DNA of 64,000 nucleotides from Pseudarthrobacter sulfonivorans (lineage in GTDB: Bacteria > Actinomycetota > Actinomycetes > Actinomycetales > Micrococcaceae). The notes below the pieces were generated by a model that had not been told where the DNA came from, made no database searches, and was given only the letters and a program-made list of their open reading frames with translations. Position numbers and translations under genes: made by a program. Below are positions 49,599 through 58,300 of the stretch, one piece after another (position 1 is the first letter of the stretch; the number at the start of each line of letters is the position of its first letter). The stretch is from NCBI RefSeq assembly GCF_001484605.1, contig NZ_CP013747.1, forward strand, positions 2,294,001 to 2,358,000, in the 5' to 3' direction.

Positions 49599-50462
49599 GT
49601 GGTGAGGTATTTGTCTATTTCAACCCAGCTCCCAATAACATTCCCGATGCTGGCCTTCGAAGCTCCGAGGGCGTCAGTCAGTGTCGTCATTCCCACGCTG
49701 AACGAGGCGAGGAATATCCCGTGGGTTCTTCGCCGGATTCCCTCGTATGTGGACGAGGTTGTCATCGTGGACGGCCGTTCCACGGACAACACGGTGGGGG
49801 TAGCCCGCGCTATCCGTGACAATCTTGTCATCGTCGATGAGCAGCGCAAGGGTAAGGGCGTGGCCCTCCGTTCGGGTTTTGCCGCAGCCTCGGGGGACAT
49901 CATTGTCATGCTGGATGCGGATGGCAGCATGGATCCCCAGGAGATCGGCTGGTTCGTTGCCCCGCTTCAGCACGATTTCGACTTCGTCAAGGGCTCGCGC
50001 CATGTCACGGGCGGAGGATCCGAAGACCTGACCCGGCTGAGGAAGGCCGGCAACCGCGCTCTGACCGGATTGGCCAATGCGGTCCTGCATAGCAACTACT
50101 CTGACCTTTGCTATGGATATATTGCGTTTCGGAGGGAATGCCTGGAGATCCTTCAGCTGGAATCGGACGGCTTTGAAATTGAGACCGAGCTGATTGTCCG
50201 GGCGGCAAAGGCCGGTCTGCGCATTGCCGAAGTCCCCAGCCTGGAGCTGGACCGGATCTCCGGCGCGTCGAACCTGCAGACGTTCCGTGATGGCTGGCGG
50301 GTACTGGGAACGCTGGCGCGCGAATGCACCATGTGGGAGGCGCCCACCGCAGGCGCCAGACCTGAAGCCCTCCGCCGGGTGAAATATACCTACGCAAATG
50401 TCAGCGTCCCGCGGACGCCTATGGATCCTCAAACGGTTCTCTCCCTGGTTCGGGGAGCGTAG
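49599..50462 (+). CDS. family 2 glycosyltransferase, DPM1-like (copy 1)
   Basis: This 287-residue GT-A fold protein has VVIPTLNEARNIPWVL near residue 27 and the metal-binding acidic cluster MLDADGSMDP near residue 104. KGSRHVTGGGSEDLTRLRKA matches dolichol-phosphate-mannose-synthase-like enzymes, which transfer sugars from nucleotide donors to polyprenyl phosphate. It has no membrane segment. Start GTG 49599 or 49602, or ATG 49647, cannot be separated by eye. The next gene starts 1 bp after the stop. A second, nearly identical copy is at 59473. Confidence 0.88.
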   Translation: MVRYLSISTQLPITFPMLAFEAPRASVSVVIPTLNEARNIPWVLRRIPSYVDEVVIVDGRSTDNTVGVARAIRDNLVIVDEQRKGKGVALRSGFAAASGDIIVMLDADGSMDPQEIGWFVAPLQHDFDFVKGSRHVTGGGSEDLTRLRKAGNRALTGLANAVLHSNYSDLCYGYIAFRRECLEILQLESDGFEIETELIVRAAKAGLRIAEVPSLELDRISGASNLQTFRDGWRVLGTLARECTMWEAPTAGARPEALRRVKYTYANVSVPRTPMDPQTVLSLVRGA

Positions 50463-50463
50463 C

Positions 50464-51462
50464 ATGCTGGATCGTGGTGCACGCCCGAGCGTAACGATCG
50501 TCATTTGTGCTTATACCGAAAGGCGTTGGGACCGGTTGCTGGACGTCATAGAGTCCGTCCGGGCCCAATCAGTTGCACCCCAGGAGGTCCTGGTGGTGAT
50601 TGACCATAACGCGGGCCTCTACGAGCGGCTCACCGAAATTGTGGATGACGTGACGGTGGTGGAGAGCAGCGGTCCACGCGGGTTGTCCGGAGCGCGGAAC
50701 ACCGGCGTCTTACTTGCCGACTCGGACATTGTGGCCTTCCTCGACGACGACGCCGAGGCAGCCCCGGACTGGCTTCAACGGCTGCTTGCCCTTTATGACG
50801 ATCCTGATGTCCTGGCCGTCGGCGGCCGCGTGGAACCGGTGTGGGAAACAGGCCGTCCGGGCTACTTCGGTGAAGAGCTCGACTGGATCGTAGGATGCAG
50901 CCACCGCGGAATGCCCAAGGTGGCCTCCGAGGTCCGGAACGTCATCGGCGCAAACATGTCCTTCAGGCTCGAAGTCCTCCGCCAGGTTGGCGGCTTCAAC
51001 CTTTCGCTGGGGCGCCAGGGCACTTTGCCCCTTGGCTGCGAGGAGACCGAGATCTGCATCCGTTCGAAGATAGGCTCACCCGGATCGCGGATCGTCTACG
51101 AACCCGCGGCTTTGGTCCGTCACCATGTGCCGGCGGACAGGGGGACATTGCGCTACATGCTGTCGCGTTCTTGGTCCGAGGGTATCTCCAAAGCCCAGGT
51201 CAGCCGGGTGGTAGGCCAAAAGCGGGCTCTCGGCCCTGAGCGGCGATACGTGCGCAGCGTACTGCCGCGGGCCGTTTTTTCCGGGATTCGTGATTGGGGC
51301 CGGGGCGACAACCCGCAGGGGCTGGGCCGGGCGGGAGCCGTCATCGCAGTCCTGGCTTGGACGGCCGCCGGGTACGTACGCGGACGCCGGCTAGCGCACG
51401 TGGAGGGCCGCCCGCTGTCCGGGACCGTCATTGCGCGCGCACCGTGGAGCGAGGTCCAGTGA
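50464..51462 (+). CDS. family 2 glycosyltransferase (copy 1)
   Basis: A GT-A domain opens SVTIVICAYTERRWDRLLDV. GLSGARNTGVLLADSDIVAF is followed by the acidic LDDDAEAAPDW metal-binding motif near residue 95. The following IGANMSFRLEVLRQVGGFN and EETEICIR parts are typical of GT2 enzymes. The C-terminal 100 residues are variable, with a hydrophobic patch (AGAVIAVLAWTAAGYVRG) that may touch the membrane. ATG 50464 has GGGGAG upstream and gives 332 residues. Its stop overlaps the start of a truncated third frame. Sugar specificity unknown. Confidence 0.87.
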   Translation: MLDRGARPSVTIVICAYTERRWDRLLDVIESVRAQSVAPQEVLVVIDHNAGLYERLTEIVDDVTVVESSGPRGLSGARNTGVLLADSDIVAFLDDDAEAAPDWLQRLLALYDDPDVLAVGGRVEPVWETGRPGYFGEELDWIVGCSHRGMPKVASEVRNVIGANMSFRLEVLRQVGGFNLSLGRQGTLPLGCEETEICIRSKIGSPGSRIVYEPAALVRHHVPADRGTLRYMLSRSWSEGISKAQVSRVVGQKRALGPERRYVRSVLPRAVFSGIRDWGRGDNPQGLGRAGAVIAVLAWTAAGYVRGRRLAHVEGRPLSGTVIARAPWSEVQ

Positions 51463-51545
51463 GCGAACGTGTCGATGAAACGGCTTGCCCGCAACACGTG
51501 AGCAGCAGCCGTGCTTTGGGCCAGCCCCCGCGGTTATGCCGATAA
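51459..51545 (+). pseudogene. truncated start of a third operon gene (copy 1)
   Basis: A GTG overlaps the preceding stop (GTGA) and encodes VSERVDETACPQHV and 14 more residues before a stop. The same coupled start and the same VSERVDE beginning follow the second operon copy at 61333, after which the two diverge. This suggests that both copies retain only the first codons of a lost third gene. Confidence 0.5.
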
Positions 51546-51641
51546 TTCCAGGCTCTCCACCCCATCTGACCTGTGACGACGCATAAAGGTCCGCATAACG
51601 CGAACATCGGCATAAACAGGCGAGAAGTGCGGCCTATCAAA

Positions 51642-51683
51642 TTCCTGAACCTTGTGTCGCAGGTTCGAATCCTGCGACGGGCG
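51642..51683 (+). other. 3' fragment of a tRNA gene, probably tRNA-Arg(CCU)
   Basis: The T-arm is perfect: GCAGG (51659-51663), loop TTCGAAT, CCTGC (51671-51675), followed by acceptor strand GACGGGC. Counting back, the anticodon loop reads TTCCTGA with anticodon CCT (51644-51646) and the 3' anticodon stem ACCTT. The 5' half is missing: the bases before the loop (ATCAA) do not pair with ACCTT. Such 3' tRNA remnants commonly mark attachment sites of integrated elements. Confidence 0.6.
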
Positions 51684-51689
51684 CGTCGC

Positions 51690-51739
51690 TAAACGTGGCC
51701 GGGACCTCATCCCTAGGGATGGGGTCCCGGCCATGTTTA
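51690..51739. terminator. 50-bp near-perfect palindrome after the phytase gene
   Basis: A long inverted repeat with arms starting TAAACGTGGCCGGGACC is centred on CCCTAGGG and has few mismatches. It lies 18 bp beyond the stop of the phytase gene. An identical copy is at 55234-55283 in the same position after the second modular gene. It is probably a strong bidirectional terminator. Confidence 0.8.
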
Positions 51740-51757
51740 GTGCTCTTCCTGCCTGAC

Positions 51758-54700
51758 CTAGCTCAGGGTGAGGATGAGCTTGGGTGCGAAGGTGCTGCCG
51801 GTCTCCTTGGAGTTGAGGTCCAGGCCGTCGCTGCTGCTGGTGTCCATTCCCAGGGAGAGCTGTTGGCCGAGCTCGCCGGTCAGTCCGCTGACCGTCAGCG
51901 GAATGTTGTAGTTGGTGTTGGTGGTTGTCGGGCCGAGGGTGCCGATGCTGGTGCCGAGCGCCGGGCGGAGGCTGTACGTTATCCCAGTCTCGGTCCAGCT
52001 GTCATCGGCGACCAGCTTGATGTTCTGCGTGCCCGTTGACCCGCTCCCAGCGCTGCGCAGCTGCAACGTTGCACTCTGGATGGTCCTGCCCGCATACGCT
52101 GACAGGTCGAACTTCAGGTACGTGATCTCCACCGGGCTGTTGTCCACACCCAGCAAGGTACTTGTGCCATTGTTCGTCCCCGGCGCCGCGCTCGTCACAT
52201 AGCTGTCAGCGGTGGCCGTGAGCGTGACGGTTTCCGGCGTGCCGCCACCCGCGGGAGCCGTGGTGAAGGTCCAGGTCCTGTCCGTCGCCAGCGCGTTGCC
52301 GGCAACATCCTTCACCCCAGCGGAGCCGCTCTCGATCGTGGCCGTGTACGTCGTGTTTGCGGCCAGGTCAGCATTCGGGTTCAACGTCGCAACGTTGCCC
52401 GCGCTGCTGTACGTCACAGCGGCCGGCACCGGAGTTGCCCCCGGCCCCGTCAACGTGAACGTGCTCGAGGTGACCGTCGAGGCATTCATCGCCTCCGAGA
52501 ACGTCCCCGTCACATTCGCTGTCACTGCCACACCAGTTGCCAGGTCAGTCGGAGAGGTTCCCGTCACGGTCGGAGCCGTCGTATCACCGCCACCACCGCC
52601 ACCGCTCAGGGTGAGGATGAGCTTGGGTGCGAAGGTGCTGCCGGTCTCCTTGGAGTTGAGGTCCAGGCCGTCGCTGCTGCTGGTGTCCATTCCCAGGGAG
52701 AGCTGTTGGCCGAGCTCGCTGGTCAGTCCGCTGACCGTCAGCGGAATGTTGTAGTTGGTGTTGGTGGTTGTCGGGCCGAGGGTGCCGATGCTGGTGCCGA
52801 GCGCCGGGCGGAGGCTGTACGTTATCCCAGTCTCGGTCCAGCTGTCATCGGCGACCAGCTTGATGTTCTGCGTGCCCGTTGACCCGCTCCCGGCGCTGCG
52901 CAGCTGCAACGTTGCACTCTGGATGGTCCTGCCCGCATACGCTGACAGGTCGAACTTCAGGTACGTGATCTCCACCGGGCTGTTGTCCACACCCAGCAAG
53001 GTACTTGTGCCATTGTTCGTCCCCGGCGCCGCGCTCGTCACATAGCTGTCAGCGGTGGCCGTGAGCGTGACGGTCTCGGGCGTGCCGCCGCCCGCGGGAG
53101 CCGTGGTGAAGGTCCAGGTCCTGTCCGTCGCCAGCGCGTTGCCGGCAACATCCTTCACCCCATTGGGGCCGCTCTCGATCGTGGCCGTGTACGTCGTGTT
53201 TGCGGTCAGGTCAGCATTCGGGTTCAACGTCGCAATGTTGCCCGCGCTGCTGTACGTCACAGCGGCCGGCACCGGCGTCGTCCCCGGCCCCGTCAACGTG
53301 AACGTGCTCGAGGTGACCGTCGAGGCGTCCATCGCCTCGGAGAACGACCCCGTCACATTCGCCGTCACCGCCACACCAGTCGCACCAGCAGCCGGAGACG
53401 TACCCGTCACCGTCGGAGCCGTCGTATCGCTGGGGCCGACGCTCCAGAGATGCGTCGCTGCTGTCGCGTCGGTGTTTCCGGCTGCGTCGGTGCCCCAGAC
53501 ACCGAATGTGTGGGATCCGATCGACAACCCGGTGTAGGTCTGGGGCGAGGTGCATGCGACGCGCGACGCACCATCCAGGCTGCACTGGAATGTCGAATTG
53601 GCTTCACTCGAGGTGAATGCGAAGGAGGCGCTGGTCGACGTCGATGTCGCAGGTGGTCCCGACGTGATCGTCGTCTCCGGGGGCGTGGTGTCCCCCTCCG
53701 GAGGCGTCGTGTCCACGGTCCACGTATAGCTGGCGGGGGTCGGGTCATCGCCGTTCTGGTCAGAGGCACGAACCTGGAAGGTATGCGCGCCATCGAGCAG
53801 TCCAGGGTACGACACCGGACTGGTGCAGTTGACGAATGCTGCCGAGTCGAGCGAGCAGGCGAAGGTCGCGCTGGTCGATGTCGAGGTGAAGCTGAACTGA
53901 GCCGTTGTGGAGTTCGTCGGGTTAGCCGGCTTGCCCGTGATCGTGGTGTCAGGCGGATCGGGGGTGGTGGTCCCAGCCCCGATTTTGCGCGGGTCGTAGG
54001 CCGCATCGACGAGCAAAGCCGGTGCGTAGGCGGCAGCGATGGACTGCCATGGCACCACCTTGAAGTTCTGGCGCTGCCCGTTGTCGTTGCCGTGGTCCTG
54101 TGTGACGAAGAAGCCCTGGGGGAAAGGCCCACCGACGCCGAAGTTGGTGACGTCTATTCCGTCCATGCCGGTGACAGCGTCGATCCCGTTCCCGGCCGGG
54201 ATGGCGAAGGCTCCCAGCGGCCGGTTGTCGTCGCGGGCATAGACGTGGAATCGGTTGGAGCCCTGGCTCGCGGCCAGCAGGTAACCGGCGCCACCGCTAC
54301 CGTAGTAGATGCTGATGCCCTTGATGTCCTGGACGATGTCGCCGCCATTCTCGATCGTGTTGACAACTTTCGTCCCGACGGTCGAGTCCCCGGGCTCGGC
54401 GCCGTAGCGCCAGATTCCGCCGATGTCCTCCTGTGCAAGGTAGAGCCGCTTCATCTCATCATCGGCCACCAGGCCCTCGGTGTGGGCCGGGCCGCTCACC
54501 GTCCAGCTGCGAACGAGCCGGCCGGTAACTGATCCGGTGGAGCCGTCAAGTTCCCACTGCTCGACCTTGCCGATATCGGTGACATAGGCGAAGTACTTAC
54601 CGGTCTCCGGGGAGTGGTAGAAGGAGAACCCGCGGGGCGTGCCGATGTTGGCAGTGGGCGCGAAGCTGCCGACCTTAGTCAGCGAGCGATCCGACTCGTT

Positions 54701-55084
54701 GACCTTGTAGAAGTCAAGGCTCCGTGCCCGGTTCGAGGCACCGACCAAGCCGACGCGGCTGCTGCCGAGGGGGAAGTTGTAGCGGACATCAACATTGTTC
54801 ATCCGTCCGTCGGGGTAGTAGAACAACTCCCGTCCAGACAGGTCGTAGACGACAAGACCGTGCCCATCCGTGCTCTTGTCCGTGCCGATGATGGTGCTCT
54901 TCGACGGGTCGGTGGGATGGATCCAGATGGCTGGGTCGTCCGCAGCATCCCCTGATCCGTGTATCGGGGCAGTTTCGACCGTTGCGCTCACCTGCAATAC
55001 GGCCGCACTCGCGACCGGAGCGGCGAGCCCCACAAGTAGTCCAGCCACCGTCAAGGGGGTGAGGATTCTGATGACCATACGCAT
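51758..55084 (-). CDS. secreted modular protein: beta-propeller phytase with Ig-like, Big_5 and DNRLRE modules
   Basis: A signal peptide (ILTPLTVAGLLVGLAAPVAS) is followed by a beta-propeller phytase domain, about residues 35-370: SGDAADDPAIWIHPTDPSKS, GTPRGFSFYH, EGLVADDEMKRLYLAQED and DIKGISIYYG. It should release phosphate from phytate outside the cell. Then come two short Ig-like domains with a Cys pair (FACSLDSAAFVNC; FQCSLDGASRVAC), and Big_5, DNRLRE-type, Big_5 and DNRLRE-type modules to the C-terminus. The two DNRLRE modules are almost identical at DNA level, 843 bp apart. No LPxTG anchor is seen. ATG 55084 has AGAGAGG upstream; 1108 residues. Confidence 0.85.
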   Translation of the reverse strand: MRMVIRILTPLTVAGLLVGLAAPVASAAVLQVSATVETAPIHGSGDAADDPAIWIHPTDPSKSTIIGTDKSTDGHGLVVYDLSGRELFYYPDGRMNNVDVRYNFPLGSSRVGLVGASNRARSLDFYKVNESDRSLTKVGSFAPTANIGTPRGFSFYHSPETGKYFAYVTDIGKVEQWELDGSTGSVTGRLVRSWTVSGPAHTEGLVADDEMKRLYLAQEDIGGIWRYGAEPGDSTVGTKVVNTIENGGDIVQDIKGISIYYGSGGAGYLLAASQGSNRFHVYARDDNRPLGAFAIPAGNGIDAVTGMDGIDVTNFGVGGPFPQGFFVTQDHGNDNGQRQNFKVVPWQSIAAAYAPALLVDAAYDPRKIGAGTTTPDPPDTTITGKPANPTNSTTAQFSFTSTSTSATFACSLDSAAFVNCTSPVSYPGLLDGAHTFQVRASDQNGDDPTPASYTWTVDTTPPEGDTTPPETTITSGPPATSTSTSASFAFTSSEANSTFQCSLDGASRVACTSPQTYTGLSIGSHTFGVWGTDAAGNTDATAATHLWSVGPSDTTAPTVTGTSPAAGATGVAVTANVTGSFSEAMDASTVTSSTFTLTGPGTTPVPAAVTYSSAGNIATLNPNADLTANTTYTATIESGPNGVKDVAGNALATDRTWTFTTAPAGGGTPETVTLTATADSYVTSAAPGTNNGTSTLLGVDNSPVEITYLKFDLSAYAGRTIQSATLQLRSAGSGSTGTQNIKLVADDSWTETGITYSLRPALGTSIGTLGPTTTNTNYNIPLTVSGLTSELGQQLSLGMDTSSSDGLDLNSKETGSTFAPKLILTLSGGGGGGDTTAPTVTGTSPTDLATGVAVTANVTGTFSEAMNASTVTSSTFTLTGPGATPVPAAVTYSSAGNVATLNPNADLAANTTYTATIESGSAGVKDVAGNALATDRTWTFTTAPAGGGTPETVTLTATADSYVTSAAPGTNNGTSTLLGVDNSPVEITYLKFDLSAYAGRTIQSATLQLRSAGSGSTGTQNIKLVADDSWTETGITYSLRPALGTSIGTLGPTTTNTNYNIPLTVSGLTGELGQQLSLGMDTSSSDGLDLNSKETGSTFAPKLILTLS
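51762..52245 (-). repeat. DNRLRE-type module repeat, copy 1 of 4
   Basis: A roughly 484-bp coding module (SYVTSAAPGTNNGTSTLLG at its start, FAPKLILTLS at its end). It recurs at 52605-53088, 55306-55789 and 56494-56977 with very few base changes. In this family such modules are extracellular and probably bind polysaccharide or cell wall. Confidence 0.85.
52605..53088 (-). repeat. DNRLRE-type module repeat, copy 2 of 4
   Basis: Internal copy in the phytase protein, followed by a glycine linker (GGGGGG) and a Big_5 module. Confidence 0.85.
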
Positions 55085-55233
55085 GGTGACCTCTCTGTCA
55101 TCTGGTAGAAAGTCCCGGGAAACCGGGCTTGAAAAAGGGAGATGTGCATGCGGATGTGCGCAATGACGTTCAACGGGTGACGGATGAATCTACGGTCACC
55201 CCGCGGAGTGAACTCACGTACTGCGACCTTGGC

Positions 55234-55283
55234 TAAACGTGGCCGGGACCTCATCCCTAGGGATGGGGTCCCGGCCATGTTTA
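55234..55283. terminator. 50-bp near-perfect palindrome after the second modular gene
   Basis: Identical to the palindrome at 51690-51739 and placed the same distance (18 bp) beyond the stop codon. Identity between the two loci begins at GCTAAACG and runs on into the coding modules at a constant offset of 3544 bp. Confidence 0.8.
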
Positions 55284-55301
55284 GTGCTCTTCCTGCCTGA
55301 C

Positions 55302-58300
55302 CTAGCTCAGGGTGAGGATGAGCTTGGGTGCGAAGGTGCTGCCGGTCTCCTTGGAGTTGAGGTCCAGGCCGTCGCTGCTGCTGGTGTCCATTCCCAGGGA
55401 GAGCTGTTGGCCGAGCTCGCCGGTCAGTCCGCTGACCGTCAGCGGAATGTTGTAGTTGGTGTTGGTGGTTGTCGGGCCGAGGGTGCCGATGCTGGTGCCG
55501 AGCGCCGGGCGGAGGCTGTACGTTATCCCAGTCTCGGTCCAGCTGTCATCGGCGACCAGCTTGATGTTCTGCGTGCCCGTTGACCCGCTCCCAGCGCTGC
55601 GCAGCTGCAACGTTGCACTCTGGATGGTCCTGCCCGCATACGCTGACAGGTCGAACTTCAGGTACGTGATCTCCACCGGGCTGTTGTCCACACCCAGCAA
55701 GGTACTTGTGCCATTGTTCGTCCCCGGCGCCGCGCTCGTCACATAGCTGTCAGCGGTGGCCGTGAGCGTGACGGTCTCGGGCGTGCCGCCGCCCGCGGAA
55801 GCCGTGGTGAAGGTCCAGGTCCTGTCCGTCGCCAGCGCGTTGCCGGCAACATCCTTCACCCCAGCGGAGCCGCTCTCGATCGTGGCCGTGTACGTCGTGT
55901 TTGCGGCCAGGTCAGCAGTCGGGTTCAACGTCGCAATGTTGCCCGCGCTGCTGTACGTCACAGCGGCCGGCACCGGCGTCGTCCCCGGCCCCGTCAACGT
56001 GAACGTGCTCGAGGTGACCGTCGAGGCGTCCATCGCCTCGGAGAACGTCCCCGTCACATTCGCCGTCACCGCCACACCAGTCGCACCAGCAGCCGGAGAC
56101 GTACCCGTCACCGTCGGAGCCGTCGTATCACCGCCACCCGCGGGAGCCGTGGTGAAGGTCCAGGTCCTGTCCGTCGCCAGCGCGTTGCCGGCAACATCCT
56201 TCACCCCATTGGGGCCGCTCTCGATCGTCGCCGTGTACGTCGTGTTTGCGGTCAGGTCAGCATTCGGGTTCAACGTCGCAATGTTGCCCGCGCTGCTGTA
56301 CGTCACAGCGGCCGGCACCGGCGTCGTCCCCGGCCCCGTCAACGTGAACGTGCTCGAGGTGACCGTCGAGGCATTCATCGCCTCCGAGAACGACCCCGTC
56401 ACATTCGCCGTCACCGCCACACCAGTCGCACCAGCAGCCGGAGACGTACCCGTCACGGTCGGAGCCGTCGTATCACCGCCACCACCGCCACCGCTCAGGG
56501 TGAGGATGAGCTTGGGTGCGAAGGTGCTGCCGGCCTCCTTGGAGTTGAGGTCCAGGCCGTCGCCGCTGCTGGTGTCCATTCCCAGGGAGAGCTGTTGGCC
56601 GAGCTCGCTGGTCAGTCCGCTGACCGTCAGCGGAATGTTGTAGTTGGTGTTGGTGGTTGTCGGGCCGAGGGTGCCGATGCTGGTGCCGAGCGCCGGGCGG
56701 AGGCTGTACGTTATCCCAGTCTCGGTCCAGCTGTCATCGGCGACCAGCTTGATGTTCTGCGTGCCCGTTGACCCGCTCCCGGCGCTGCGCAGCTGCAACG
56801 TTGCACTCTGGATGGTCCTGCCCGCATACGCTGACAGGTCGAACTTCAGGTACGTGATCTCCACCGGGCTGTTGTCCACACCCAGCAAGGTACTTGTGCC
56901 ATTGTTCGTCCCCGGCGCCGCGCTCGTCACATAGCTGTCAGCGGTGGCCGTGAGCGTGACGGTTTCCGGCGTGCCGCCGCCTGCGGAAGCCGTGGTGAAG
57001 GTCCAGGTCCTGTCCGTCGCCAGCGCGTTGCCGGCAACATCCTTCACCCCAGCGGAGCCGCTCTCGATCGTGGCCGTGTACGTCGTGTTTGCGGTCAGGT
57101 CAGCATTCGGGTTCAACGTCGCAACGTTGCCCGCGCTGCTGTACGTCACAGCGGCCGGCACCGGAGTTGCCCCCGGCCCCGTCAACGTGAACGTGCTCGA
57201 GGTGACGGTCGAGGCATTCATCGCCTCCGAGAACGTCCCCGTCACATTCGCTGTCACTGCCACACCAGTTGCCAGGTCAGTCGGAGAGGTTCCCGTCACG
57301 GTCGGAGGCGTAGTATCGCCGCCACCCGCGGGAGCCGTGGTGAAGGTCCAGGTCTTGTCCGTCGCCAGCGCGTTGCCGGCAACATCCTTCACCCCATTGG
57401 GGCCGCTCTCGATCGTCGCCGTGTACGTCGTGTTTGCGGTCAGGTCAGCATTCGGGTTCAACGTCGCAATGTTGCCCGCGCTGCTGTACGTCACAGCTGC
57501 CTGCACCGTCCCCGTCGGCCCCGTCAACGTGAACGTGCTCGAGGTGACCGTCGAGGCATTCATCGCCTCCGAGAACGTCCCCGTCACATTCGCCGTCACT
57601 GCCACACCAGTCGCCCCATCAGTCGGAGACGTACCCGTCACCGTCGGAGCCGTAGTATCACCACCACCACCGCTGGGGTCGTAAGAGTGCCAGTACCGGT
57701 TTGTGGCGTTCACATCGGCGAGCAACAGCAGACCGCTGTTGGCCGTGCCCCACGCCGCACTGTTGAGGTTCTGCTTCGTTGACGTCACGTTGTGGACATA
57801 CTGGTCCGCGTCCACGATACGAGCCGTCTTCGCGGAGGTGAAGCTGATGTTGTTCAGCGGCGAGGACTTCTCGTAGATCGCACCCCCCGAGGTGGTGCAG
57901 ACACCAGCGTTCGTCGTGCCACTCGGCTTCGGATAGGTGGCGAAGGTACGCAGCCTCTGCGTGCTCTCATCAATCAGGACGATCACGCGGTTCGGGCACT
58001 CCGAGACAGGCGCGATCGTGTGCGCCGACCAGGTCGTGCCATTCAATGCCAGCAGCTGGATCAGCGGCTGCGGCGCCGACGTGAAGGACGTCTTGACGGC
58101 GGCGAAAACCCGATCACCCGAGGAGTCCAGCCACTTCAAGTTCATATGGTCATCGCTGCTGCCCTGCCCCGACACCACCGCCACAGGAGTGGTCCAGCCG
58201 GTGTTCGGGGCTCCGCCGACACTGTCGGCACGGTGGCTCCAGTACATGCCGTCGGTGGAGCCACCGACCTGCCGGCTCCACATCACACCCATCTTGCCGG

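Larger units (their letters stand above)
49493..51466 (+). repeat. direct duplication, copy 1 (glycosyltransferase operon)
   Basis: This segment recurs at 59367-61340 at a constant offset of 9874 bp. The first gene is almost identical between copies. The second gene is a mosaic: near-identical at 50783-50999 and 51232-51293, clearly diverged in between and at its start. Confidence 0.9.

Noticed and set aside
51690..51739. palindromes at 51690 and 55234 as insertion-sequence ends or attachment sites
   Set aside because: Each lies 18 bp past a stop codon and fits a terminator; their identity is explained by duplication of the gene ends.
51695..52039. plus-strand frames beginning MAGTSSLGMGSRPCLVLF at 51695 and 55239
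   Set aside because: They start inside the terminator palindrome and run antisense through the DNRLRE module. The duplication makes them look conserved.
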